Source: Gelatoporia subvermispora B (Eukaryota; Basidiomycota; Agaricomycetes; Polyporales; Gelatoporiaceae). From it: 64,000 nucleotides of DNA. The stretch spans positions 2,723,057-2,787,056 of the forward strand of contig KB445791.1 of the NCBI GenBank assembly GCA_000320605.2, in the 5' to 3' direction. Shown here one piece after another: positions 22,970 to 33,418 of the stretch; positions within the stretch are counted from its first letter, which is position 1; every line of letters starts with the position of its first letter. The notes under the pieces were generated by a model, which saw only the letters and a program-made list of their open reading frames with translations, was not told where the DNA came from and did not search any database. The position numbers were made by a program, and so were the translations under genes.

Positions 22970-24378
22970 CTAATCGGTGTCTGATTCCTCCTCACTTCCA
23001 GCGTCGTTTTCATTGAACTGGAGAGGAGCTTGCCCATCCACCCTCTTCGACAAGCAGATAAGTTCATATTCGACTGCGTGCAAGAGTCACAGCCGTACCT
23101 TGAACGCAAATTTGCATATCATGAAACCCTTCAGTCCCTTTTCCATCCAAGCCTATGTAGCCATGAGTTAATTCGTTACCTGTGATCGTTGTGCGCATAC
23201 CTTTTCAACCGTGTAGAGGCCATCATAACGGTAACCTTCGCTAGGGGCATACGGCGAATTCAATTTGTAGCCACGGATCACCCTGACGGGCTTCTTAGTC
23301 TCAGATGATTTCTGTGGATCACTCTTGAGCAAGTATTTTTACATAGCATAGAGATCGTGATGAATGACCTTCAGAGCTTTGTTGAGAGAGTTCTCAAAAG
23401 ACTGGTCGCAGCTTTGAGGTGCTGTTCGGAGCTATCCGCACCGCCGTTAGTAATACCGGGATGCGGTATCAAATAAAGACTGACATTTTTGGGTGCCGCC
23501 TTGGTGCCCTTCAGATCACGCCCGCCTGCAAGAATTTGAGCGCACTATGACTCTCGTCTATTGAAACATAACGAACCTGCACCGGTGTACGTGCTGCGAG
23601 AAGTCGATGATTATGAACTAGAAAAGGAAGATTTAAAACTTACAATGCATTTCCATAGTCAACGTCATCTTCATAACCGCCTGAGAGGGCTATCGAATAT
23701 GCACCATTAGGTCCTCCCGCGATACCGGCAACCCAAGGTCTGAAGTACTGTTAGTCGAGCTGACATCATGAGTCATACGCGAGGGCTTACGCGTGAATCG
23801 CATCCAGGCTGCATTCCTCCCTACAAGAGATACCTGATTCAGAATTTGGAGGTTTGCGAGGTTCTCATTGTGTTTACCTTGTCTGCCACCACGTCCCGAC
23901 AGCTATGCCAGGAATAGCACCGAACACCTTCCTTTTGGGATTTCAGTGATATCAATGCGAGGATATAATCAGCAACTCACGGATCATGCACTCTCTTGTT
24001 AACAGTCCTAGGATCGGTTGTCATTTCATTCAGGCCTGCCTTCACGCTTGCCAGTCCTGGCAGTGCCCTCCCGAGAGCAAGGCTCTCGCCCTTGTAGTCA
24101 ACCTTCTTCCCTCGAGTCCTCTGGCTCCTGCGAAGTATGGTCTCCTCTCCCGTCTCTTCGTCCACGGCCCGAGCAATCTTAGTAGGCTGCTCCTCGCCTT
24201 CTTCCTCGGCTTCGACCACTTGAATCGCCTTGCGCTTGCGCGTGGCTTTTTGCTTCTTGGGAGCAGACCTCTGCTTCGGGGGCACCAGAGGTTGCAGTCC
24301 CATAGATTCGAGGTACCGCCTGTTACGCTCTCTGTTATCGGAACATTCGTCTTCAAAATCCCCTTCAAAATCCTCCAT
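22970..24378 (-). CDS. SRA/YDG-domain protein
   Basis: Ten exons (24378-23981, 23931-23878, 23820-23791, 23739-23644, 23593-23577, 23525-23485, 23431-23369, 23311-23201, 23152-23099, 23044-22970) give 312 residues. The first 130 residues are charged with basic clusters (possible nuclear signals). From residue 133 the sequence follows the SRA fold of UHRF1: [66 protein letters not shown] and [12 protein letters not shown] domains bind methylated, often hemimethylated, cytosine in DNA. No RING, PHD or Tudor domain accompanies it, so it looks like a reader alone rather than a ubiquitin ligase. One exon is only 17 bases long. Confidence 0.92.
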
Positions 24379-24765
24379 GATAGAATCGAAGTCGCTGCAG
24401 GCAGGATGATCGGAAGTAGTTTGTGGTTGATCGGCCCTTAAGACGCGACGCGACGCGTTTCTCCCGCCGGCACGTGGCACGTGTATTACACTTCGCACGC
24501 CATGTGGGACTTGGACCCACCACGACGAGAGAACGTATATTGTGCATCGCATAGAATTGATACAATACAGAAATAATAACATGGAAAGGTGTACGAACAT
24601 TCCTCAGGTCGGGTCTACATGCAGTAAAGACACATCTGCGACCACGCGAGTAGGGCGCCTCAAGCTATCAGCGGCACAACGCTTCCCACCTCTCTGCACC
24701 TCTCTAGCACAGAGAGAGAGAGAGAGAGCGCCTATGAGAGCATTAATCTGGTCAAGCTCCAGTAT
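24379..24765. other. Region upstream of the SRA gene
   Basis: Between the SRA gene start and the end of the CCCH gene, both on the minus strand. Contains a GA dinucleotide run (24711-24728). No gene seen. Confidence 0.6.
24711..24728. repeat. GA dinucleotide microsatellite
   Basis: Nine AG units in a row, just downstream of the CCCH gene stop codon. Confidence 0.9.
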
Positions 24766-26611
24766 TCAGTAGCCAGGGAAAGAGAAACCCCCATCGGTAT
24801 GGAAATTCAGACGTGATAGCAGTGACGGTTGTTGGCCATTGTTCATTTGAGTTGTCGCCGAGCTGCCGCTGTCGCCACCTGATAGGTAGTACCCATGTTG
24901 CAAGGGGTTGGATATTGGTGGGAGATGCGCATCCGTTACGGCAGACATTGCAGGACTGGAGCTAGTAGCAGTGCTGGATGAGGATTGACGATTCCGGATA
25001 TTGGCATTACCGGCAGCAGGATTTACACGGTGCATGTCCCCTTTGAAGGTTGTTAACAGGTTTCAGCAGGATTAACAGTGACGCTCACTGCCGACGAATT
25101 TGCATTTCGCTTGCTTAAAGAAAGAACACCGAGGGCCTTTGGGACACACATGGCTCATACAGCACTTCTCTCCGAGAGTGCAGTCCAGGTCTGTAACATC
25201 GGGGTTCCACGTCATTGTCGGCATGCAACGTGGATAACTCAAACACGCACCACGATTGACAAGCGGACACGGCCACTTTTTGGCATTCACACGTAGTTCA
25301 TTGAGCTGCTCCGATAACAGGATGTAATCATGGCTATAGCGGCATTTGTCTCCTTGTTGGCACTCCGAAAGGTAATAGAAGTTGCACGGAGGTGGTCTCT
25401 CTGCACCAAGAAAGATCGTAAGACCTTATATGATGGACGCTACTTGCACTGAACTCACGTTTGTGAAGAGGCTGAGAACCTGTTCTTCAGTTTCTGTAGG
25501 TTGAGACCATCAAGCCAACTCACCAGGTCCGGATCCAGTCGTTTGACTTTCTTTACTGGGCTGACACTTCGAGACACTGGCAAAGGGGATGGAGCAGCGA
25601 CCGTCTTGCTCCTGAACTTGTCAAAGTCCTGAGGCTGCACCTGTCCGGGGACGGGGACGGGGGCAGAGTTCTTCCGGAACGGATTGTTTTGTATCCTCCT
25701 GGTCATGAACACTCCTTGTATTTCAAGTTGCGGTAAATTTAGGCTTCTCAACTCATGAGCAAGGTCTCTATATCCGCGAAGGAGGATGACTTTATGGAGA
25801 AGACCCTCGTTTTGAAGATAGTTGAGGGTCGACGTGTATCCGTTGTCATGTGCTCCTGCAACCGAGTTCAGAGACTCAGTCACGTCAGACAGAGATATTC
25901 ACATGCCTCCAAAGAATACTCTAGAGGTTTGAGGGAACCTAGTAAAGACCCGAAGGCATTCTACAGAACAGGTGAGCACGTCCCATCTACCAGATAGTAG
26001 TAGAGAAATTGGGCTCATACCTTTGATTTTTGAGTCTGCAGCTTCCTTGCCGTAGCCAACGTCCACGATAGAGAACAGAGGAGAAGCCTGGTTGAAGCCC
26101 AATACGAATGTCTCGAACTGTTCCGTAGTACAAAAGTTGTTGTGTGTCAAGGTATCCAACAGTCCGCTCTTATTGCAGTAGATTGTGAGCCAGACCTGCC
26201 CCCTGCCAGGAACAAGAGCGTCCGAATCGATACTCGCGAGATGGTCTGTGAGACCATGGGTGAGGAGCATGGCGGCCTGACGTCCGCCCGCCTGGCCCAG
26301 TGTGATGAGCTCAGGGGAGAAAATGTTGCCATCTCCATCAATGAGGCACAGAATAAGCGGATTGTCGTCCTGCAAGTGGACCGTTCAGACAACTGCGAGG
26401 ATTGCGGAGGTATACATGCAGGTCGGTGACGCACCCTCAGCGAGCCGATGCTCCGCTCGAGTTTGAGCACAGTCTTGTTGAGGGTTTTTGTCTCCTCATC
26501 GGCTACCTTCAAAGCTGCCTTCCACACAGACAGCTCCCTCTCCAACTCCTCGACGCGCGACTCCAGTTCCGCATTCCGGAACGCTGTTCTTTTAAAGAGG
26601 GCTTCACACAT
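24766..26611 (-). CDS. CCCH zinc-finger protein with N-terminal DUF7923-type domain
   Basis: Exons 26611-26435, 26369-26021, 25960-25907, 25855-25524, 25479-25459, 25398-25251, 25190-25089 and 25040-24766 give 485 residues. A short coiled coil (residues 10-58) is followed by an alpha/beta domain with ILCLIDGDGNIF and a FFGGAHDNGY motif, as in a fungal family recorded as DUF7923 with tandem CCCH fingers. At least two zinc-binding modules are visible: PPPCNFYYLSEC..C..SH and KWPCPLVN..DCTLGEKCCMSHVCPKGPRC. The combination suggests RNA binding, possibly with a nuclease-like N-terminal fold; the role is not established. Joining exon 3 to exon 4 needs a GC donor (GGAG|gcatgt), and one exon is 21 bases. 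The upstream start is uncertain; an in-frame stretch precedes 26611 without an ATG. Confidence 0.82.
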
Positions 26612-27162
26612 AGTCAGTAAACGCGATGCGAACCTGCCAGAACCCACGCTACCTGTCTGTTCACCGAGAAGCCGATCCCTTTAGAGGACGAAATAGAGGA
26701 CGGGCCGTAAAGAGGACGTAAGAATTTGGCGGGGGCAGGGATTGCCAGAGAAGGCATGCGTTAGCTCACCAGACCTCGGTGTCGGACACGCTCCTCTCAT
26801 CGTCCATGGCCTCTCGTTTAGCAGGCCGCCCGCCTGTGGTTGTTGAGCAGAGGCGTGATTTGTTTAGGTGTCAATCCAGAAAATGCATAGCCGTTTTACG
26901 TGTCCAGCACGGTGGAAGCTCAAGAACCGTAAGGCAACAGACGGCACAAGCTCGGTGTCTTGCCCTGGATCGTGCGCCCGCGCTCGAGCAGCCAGCCACA
27001 TCCAGCCACCTGGCGGTGCACGGTACCTCATTCCGGCCTCCAGCACAACACACTGACTCAACGCGCAATCTCAAATCAAACGTCCATGGACCCCTGAAGA
27101 ATGATTCCGCAGCATATACACGTTCCGACACCGGATCCGCAAGCGAGCTCCGAAAGCTAGCG
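26612..27162. other. Region upstream of the CCCH gene
   Basis: Should hold the promoter of the CCCH gene and the 3' flank of the next gene. An open frame on the plus strand (26779-27306) is low-grade and overlaps the 3' end of the neighbouring gene, so I do not call it. Confidence 0.55.
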
Positions 27163-28654
27163 CTATGCATCGGATCCAACCACATCCTGTACAATCCGCA
27201 GGAAGACAGTCTTGTCATCCTCATCATTCCGAGGGCTGTCAGCACCCCCAGTCTGACGCCTCCCGGCCTTCCACAGCTTCCACAATCCGTCAATACCCGC
27301 CCTTAATGCAACCTCTGCCTCCGCGCTCGACCCGTTAACTTCTTCGGCAGAGCGGCGCGAATGAACTTGTTCGACGGGGAATGTATCCATCGCAATAGTC
27401 CCGTTCAGCTTCAAAGTAGCCGGCGGTGGCGCCCGTCCACTTTCGCGTCTTATTGACGGTCCAATATGCCCTGGCGGAGACGGAGTGTCTGAATGGCCGC
27501 CTACAGTCGGCGACACCATGTCAGGAGGTGAAGTCGCGTCCAACTCGGTCATCGCGTCTGCATAAGTGTCTGGCGCCGGACTAGGTGACGCACTCTCCCG
27601 AGGGGAGATTGTGGACAGAAGCCTGGCGAGAGTATGAGGGGAAGCTGGGTCCCATTTCGAGTACAGATTCGGACGAGGAATTGCCGATGGAGGTATTGGC
27701 AGAGGTTCCTCGTTGTTCTCGTGACCTGCGCGAGCTGGGACTGGGAGCGGGTGAGGAGAGTGATACCCCGAACCGTCGTGCGAGGCCCCGGTAGCGTTAC
27801 CGCGTAGGGGCGGAGGGAGAGGTGATGGTTGCGTCGAATCCGCAGTTCCTGTGTGTTGTAATCAAAGTCTTGTCAATACGAGGTCATCAAGATTGGATGC
27901 ATCCACGCAGTTCTCAGAGCGCCATAAATATAGGCACCTCCATGAGTCGTGCCAGCGCACGCGAACAAAGATCCGAAGATGACTGACCATGCACGTTAGA
28001 GTACCTTGCCCAGTACGCATCTTCGGTGTTAGCACCCGCGTCCTTCGCCGAAGGCGGGGCACTGCGTCCGTAAGACGCGCTGTCCGGGTCATGAGAACCG
28101 TAAGAGTCCCAGTAACTGCTGTCGTCGTCTTCTCCGTGTCCATCATTGTTATGATTGTTATTAGAATAACGACGTAATGGGGGGGATTGCGGCCCAGACA
28201 TATGCTGTGCTGTGGTGGACGTTGTGACGTGCTGTGGTTCTGTCTGGGAGTTCGTCGGAAAAGGCATCAAGTTTGTGTCGTGATACTGCCAACCGTTGAG
28301 GTCGTCCCATTGGAAGATCAATCGCGCCCCAGCCCCGGTACCAGAGGATAGGTCAATATGGGCATACACGTACTCTCCGTCTGAAGTGTACTGCACAGGA
28401 TATATTGTGGGCTCGTCGTCGATGCGCCTGGGTAACGTCTCGAGACATTCTATGGCGCGCGACTGGCGTTCAGGCGACGAGGGCCAGCAGAGATAATCTT
28501 CAGGAAAGTCTGTAGTGAGACGAAGGAAATGGTGCCTTTGTGCGAGCGACTTGGACACGAGATGCGGAGGTAGCGGCTGAGTCAGTTGAGATGGAGGAGA
28601 AATGTATTCGAGTACAAGATGGACCAGACCGGGAGAGATGGGGGTGGGAGACAT
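27163..28654 (-). CDS. Conserved-looking fungal protein of unknown function
   Basis: Exons 28654-27988 and 27848-27163 give 450 residues. I do not recognise a named domain. The first 150 residues look ordered and family-like (SPGLVHLVLEYISPP, LPPHLVSKSLAQRHHFL, EDYLCWPS, YPVQYTSDGEYVYAHIDL), with an aromatic-rich WDDLNGWQYHD strand. The middle is Ser/Asp/Tyr-rich and disordered; the end is a short helix-like region ending FLRIVQDVVGSDA. No signal peptide or membrane span. The 139-base intron is long for this window and contains a possible alternative exon starting near 27935. Function unknown. Confidence 0.72.
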
Positions 28655-29074
28655 GATGAGGGTATCAGAGATATGTCGAGATGATTAATGCTGGCCTTTC
28701 ATAGGGCTGTGATGTGCAAAAAGATGGGGAAAGCCAGGGAGAGCGGCGGGGCACGCGGAGGCCTGCCCTGCGCGGGGGTCGTCGAGGCGCCTGGGTCCGA
28801 AATCTCATGCCGCGTGCGTCGCTGGGTGGGCGTCTAGGGTCACGGGGTCTGGACTGCGCCAGCGCCTGTGAAAGCGGACGCTGGTGTGCCATCTCGACGC
28901 GTTTCGGTTCGGAAATTGCCGCCACCGCACTTTCCTCGACGACGACTTTCCACGGCCAAGTGTCGCCGACGTCCTCTGCCAGGCTCTGAGCTGCCCCCTA
29001 CGCCTCGTCAGCGATCGCATAGAGCAAGTCTCTTTGCGCACCTTCCTTTGTCTCTCTCAACTAGACACTACACA
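28655..29074. promoter_or_regulatory. Divergent promoter region
   Basis: 420 GC-rich bases between the unknown protein gene (-) and the Ser-rich wall protein gene (+). The last bases before 29075 are a CT-rich leader, common before fungal start codons. No gene seen. Confidence 0.5.
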
Positions 29075-29693
29075 ATGCGAGCCGGCTATTTCTTCGCGTC
29101 TCTCCTCCTCCCCTTCTTGGCGGCGGCCCAGGTATGTTCTCTTCCTTCCAAGACGAAGCCCACTCCGTTAACGCCGCTCTGGCTCCGCGTGCGCATTTCA
29201 GTCGTCGTCCCAATCACCTCAGTCATCGCAGTCAGCGCAACAGTCCCAATCAGGCTCGCAAGCACCATCTGGCTCCGGCTCCGGTTCCGGTTCCAGCCAA
29301 GCTTCACAGACCCCTTCAGTAATCCTCTCGACATCCTTCTCGACCGGAGTTGTACTGGAGACCAGCGGAGGTCAGCGGGTGGAGGCAACCGTGACATCCC
29401 CAGTCGTCTTCACCATCACCCCCGCACCTGCGCCCACCGCAGGCAACGGCACATCCGGCTCCTCTAACTCCGCCAGCTCATCGTCATCCTTACCTCCTGC
29501 CTCGACCGCGCCAGCGAATATTGATGGTGGTGGGAACGGGCCAAATGGCGCGCCGAGCCCGGGTGCATCAGCGCCACACGGCATATTCGGACCAAACGAC
29601 AGCTACACCGCAGGGGCCCTATCGCTGCACGTCAACGCTTTCTTTGCGACGATAGCAGGAGTGGCGATAGGCAGCACGCTGGTATTTGCTTGA
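29075..29693 (+). CDS. Ser-rich secreted, probably GPI-anchored protein
   Basis: Exons 29075-29131 and 29202-29693 give 182 residues. A clear signal peptide (MRAGYFFASLLLPFLAAAQ) ends exactly at the intron. The mature part is almost only Ser, Gln, Gly, Pro, Ala and Thr, expected to be heavily O-glycosylated, with one ordered-looking strand (SVILSTSFSTGVVLETSGG). The C-terminus is a hydrophobic tail, NAFFATIAGVAIGSTLVFA, with no charged residues after it, the pattern for a GPI anchor. Such proteins are wall or surface components. The family is too low in complexity to name. The window also encodes PIG-C (57479-58648), which makes the anchor precursor. Confidence 0.85.
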
Positions 29694-30010
29694 TGCAACG
29701 GATTCGATCTTCTCTTCCTGGATGACACTAGCCTAGTTTCGTGGGACGCATTGCATTGGACTATGACACGACATTTATGGACCATATCATACCGTACGAG
29801 TAGCTAGAAAGGACCGCAATTTGTGTGGCCTCCTTCATTTGCATATGTTGCATTCTGTTGCATTGCCAGCCAGTTCCACAGTAATGCAGAGGGCAGGATT
29901 GGTCTGCCTGTGGTGATCGGCGAATTTGAATTTTCGACTGCCGTCGTAAGTCGCGGGTAGTAAGTATATAGGGACAGACTGAGTCGTCCATAATAGTCAC
30001 AACGTCGTGC
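29694..30010. other. Intergenic region upstream of MYG1
   Basis: 3' flank of the wall protein gene and promoter side of MYG1. No gene seen. Confidence 0.6.
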
Positions 30011-31493
30011 ATGAGGCTGCCACAAGCTCTGCATATCGCTGTTTTCCGGACTCTACCCAGTGCACGTCTCAGCCAGATACAACGACCTAGTCGACAATTT
30101 TCGTTCCGCTTGATGTCTACTTTTGCGACTCTTGACGAACACCCCGCGAAGAAAGTGAAAATGGACGAGACTCGCAAGGTGGGACTAAAGATCTCGTTCA
30201 ATTCTATTCCAACTGCTAAATCATGTCTGCAAAGGTTATCGGAACGCACAATGGCACTTTCCATTGTGACGAGGCCCTCGCCGTTTTCCTCCTCAAGAGG
30301 ACAAGTGCCTATGCCAACGCAGGTACTATCTTTACCGCAGTGTCTGCGATGAGACCAATAGTTCATCTTCCTTCATAGATCTCACTCGCACTCGCGATCC
30401 CGCTATTCTCGACACCTGCACCGTCGTAGTCGACGTTGGAGGAGTGTACGACGAGAGCAAGCAGCGCTTCGATCACCACCAGCGCGGTTTCACCGAGGTG
30501 TTCGGCCATGGCTTCAACACCAAGCTCTCCTCTGCAGGCCTCGTGTACAAGTACGTTCGTTCTACCATCCATCCGTTGTACAAGACGTACTGATGAACCC
30601 GCTCAGGCACTTTGGCAAGGAGATCATCGCCAGCCGTCTGCGCGTCTCTGTCGATGACCCGAAAGTCGAGACTCTCTGGCTCAAGCTCTACAGGGAGTTC
30701 ATCGAGTCCATCGATGCCATCGACAACGGCGTCAACCAGTACCCGGCGGACTTGAAGCCGCTCTACCGCATCCGGACTGACGTCTCTGCTCGCGTTGGCT
30801 ACCTCAACCCTGCCTGGAACGAGCCCTTCGACTCAGCGACCCTCGACGTGAGTCCCTGATCACCCTCGTCTCTAATCCCTAGTTGACGAGGTGTACTCGG
30901 TCCAGTCTAGGTTCCTTCAGGCGTCCTCCTTGGTCGGCGAGGAGTTCCTCGGAAGGCTCGACTACTACGGGAATGCCTGGCTCCCCGCCCGCGACCTGGT
31001 CGCGGAGGGCTTGAAGAAGAGGACCGAGGTGGATCCCAGTGGCAAGATCATCATCTTCGAGCAGTTCGTGCCCTGGAAGGCATGTCTTTTTTCTCCCACT
31101 ACCGTGACGTTGTTCAAATCTAACTTTGTTGTAATTGCAGGAGCACCTCTTCGACCTCGAGGCTGATCTCTCTATCCCGGAAGACTCCAAGCCGCTGTAC
31201 ATCCTCTACCGCGATGAGTCTGGCGGTAGCTGGCGTGTGCAAGCCGTGCCGGCCGCTCCGGAGAGCTTCCAGAGCCGCAAGGCCCTGCCGGAGGCCTGGA
31301 GGGGTCACCGCGACGACGAGCTGTCCAAGATCACCGGTGTCGAGGGCGGCGTCTTCGTCCACGCCAGTGGCTTCATTGGCGGTAAACTGCTGTATTCTCT
31401 AGAAGTACCGCCGTTTCTCATCATGGGCGATCCACAGGAAACAAGACCCAGAAGGGCGCCCTGGAGATGGCCAAGCTCGCCCTCACCCTGTGA
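30011..31493 (+). CDS. MYG1: MYG1-family exonuclease
   Basis: Seven exons (30011-30178, 30235-30322, 30379-30550, 30607-30847, 30906-31079, 31141-31381, 31438-31493) give 379 residues. The DHH-like metal site is visible: GTHNGTFHCDEALA (His61, His66, Asp68), VVVDVGGVYD (Asp104) and RFDHHQRGF (Asp117, His118, His119). MYG1 is a 3'-5' RNA exonuclease that in animals acts in both nucleolus and mitochondria. The first 34 residues are rich in Arg, Leu and Ser without acids, a good mitochondrial presequence; a second ATG at 30113 (MSTFATLDEHPAKKVKMD) would give a form with a nuclear-type basic patch. Intron 5 has a GC donor (AAG|gcatgt), forced by the conserved PWKEHLF joint. Confidence 0.96.
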
Positions 31494-31830
31494 CTGTGAG
31501 CGATGTGGCATACTGTCGTTGACACCAAGCAGGTCCCGCGAAATCTTGTGGCGCCAGGTCACATAGCACCGCCTAGCTGTGCTCTCAACAAAGTTGAGAT
31601 AAGCAAGATAATCTTGCTTCCTTTGGTGTCCAAGCCGACACCCTCAACATCAAATGTTGAGAACCCAGTGTAAATGGGTAGTCCGGCGTGCATCGTACAA
31701 CTTGTCTAACAAGTTCATAGTACTGGAGCTGTATGATTAGTGACTAGCCGAATTGATCGATGACGTGCACGCTAAGACCAACGAGCGAACGAGGCGCCTA
31801 TGGCGGTGGCTTGAATTCTGTGCACATACC
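31494..31830. other. Gene-free interval between MYG1 and SurE
   Basis: No open frame of interest. The central part is a run of short perfect hairpins, listed next. The left part is likely MYG1 3' UTR. Confidence 0.7.
31583..31715. repeat. Run of five short perfect hairpins
   Basis: Five inverted repeats follow each other in 133 bases. Arms and loops: 31583-31599, TCTCAAC with 3-base loop; 31601-31619, AAGCAAGAT around one base; 31625-31642, GGTGTC with 6-base loop; 31643-31661, CTCAACAT with 3-base loop; 31699-31715, AACTTGT with 3-base loop. All arms are perfectly complementary. Hairpins 1 and 4 share the CTCAAC/GTTGAG arm. The first four are almost touching. Confidence 0.85.
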
Positions 31831-33258
31831 ATGGCGACTAACTCGGGCAAACTGCGAGTTCTTTTGACTGCAAGTACCTTGCGCCACCGATCACTTTCTT
31901 TGTAGTATATTGAGATCTGTTAAGAACGACGACGGGCCTCCGGGACATGAATCACCGTACATCTACGGTTTGTACAGGCATCTAACAAGAGACCTCGGTG
32001 TGTCACGCAGATCTCTGGCTATCGTAGTATCACAGCCGAAATGGACTGAATTCACTCTAGGATGGGATGTGAAAGTGGTGATACCCAGTTCGCAGAAGTC
32101 ATGGATTGGTAGCTCATGCTACAGCCTGGGAGCGTCGCGGAGTCCTGACTCTCAGCCTTTCCAGGCAAGGCGTACCAGATCAAGGACCTCATTGGTGGCA
32201 GATACTTCTATCCTCGAGACCCAGGTGAATGGTATCGTTGGAATATAACTTCGAACAGTGTCTGAATTTAATGTGACAGATGGCTCGGGGGAGGTATCTG
32301 AAGAGTCCAGGCCGTTGAAGGAAGGAGAGACCGTGGAGTGGATCCTTCTCGATGGTGTACGTTCCGTAGAGATTTACAAGGCCCATAGGCTCATGTGCCT
32401 CAGACACCCGCTACTTGTGCAAATATTGCTCTGCACAATCTCTACCCTGGAGAAATCGACCTCTTGGTAGGTTTTGCAATTTGATTCCGTCGTGCAAAGT
32501 ATACTCAGCCGTCACACAGATCTCAGGTCCAAACCTCGGACGCAACACTTCTGGTATATCTGGACACTGCTCATGGACGACGCCATTTGACTGACCCTGT
32601 ATTCTCAGCCGCATTCGCGCTGTCTTCCGGGACAATTGGTGCTGCATTATCCTCCAGTCTCTCCGGGATCCGTTCCATCGCGATTTCATACGGCACCGTT
32701 GTGCATCCGACCCCTATCGCATGGCACGACCCGGCGCACTCACTTGGATCTCGCATCATCCGGTATCTGTGGGACAACTGGGGCACCGACGAGGGCGGAC
32801 TGCGTAACAGCGAGGTGGACGTCTACAACGTCAACATCCCGATGGTCGAAGGCCTTATAAGCGAGGAGGGCGTCAAGATCTACTGGACGAGCATATGGCG
32901 CAATTCATATGGACGGCTCTTCAAGGCGCACACACCACGCGAAGCTGTCGCCGCGCCGACAATGTCCGCAGCAGGTCCGGACTCTCCTAACGAGGATCCG
33001 AACTATCAGCCTCGGTTGGGCGAGAACAAGGCTGCACCCAGAGATGTTGGGAAGTTGTTCTTCAAGTTCGCGCCGGATATGACACACCTGATTAATCCCT
33101 CAATGTCGAGCCTCCCCGTTGGTACGGATGGATGGGCGATCTCACAGGGATGGGCCAGTGTAACACCCATTCGTGCGAGCTTCGCAGAACCAAACGATTA
33201 CATCGAGCTACCTTCAGAAGAGGTGCTGGAGAGTCGTGTATGGAAGATGAAACTTTGA
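31831..33258 (+). CDS. SurE-like phosphatase/nucleotidase (PBY1 type)
   Basis: Eight exons (31831-31869, 31925-31997, 32061-32108, 32165-32224, 32280-32356, 32404-32466, 32520-32553, 32609-33258) give 347 residues. The SurE fold is shown by RVLLTNDDGPP (metal-binding Asp15 and Asp16 with the Asn before them), WILLDGTPATCANIAL, the ISGPNLGRNTS loop and SGTIGAALSSSLSGIRSIAISYG. Bacterial SurE proteins are metal-dependent acid phosphatases on nucleoside monophosphates; the fungal PBY1 branch is associated with P-bodies, but its substrate is uncertain. No tubulin-ligase-like domain follows. The first intron begins with GC (gcaagt), and only this donor restores the TNDDG motif. Confidence 0.93.
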
Positions 33259-33418
33259 AACGACAGTTTGATCTGGGACCGCCAAATCTGGTAGGAATCT
33301 ATTACGATGTGGATATCATCACGCAGATTGGACTTGTGCTAGTAGAAGCTCTGGGTCACACCATGAAATCGTCAAATTGGATGTATCGTCTTGGAGTATA
33401 CCAGTCGAAATTCGTGAG

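Noticed and set aside
25455..25524. Frameshift before the CCCH fingers
   Set aside because: A 44-base intron, a 21-base exon and a 60-base intron restore the frame with proper splice signals and give the expected LDPDL...PPPCN joint.
26779..27306. 175-codon plus-strand frame
   Set aside because: Overlaps the 3' end of the unknown minus-strand gene, is Arg/Ser/Pro-rich in the way of shadow frames and has no homologous look.
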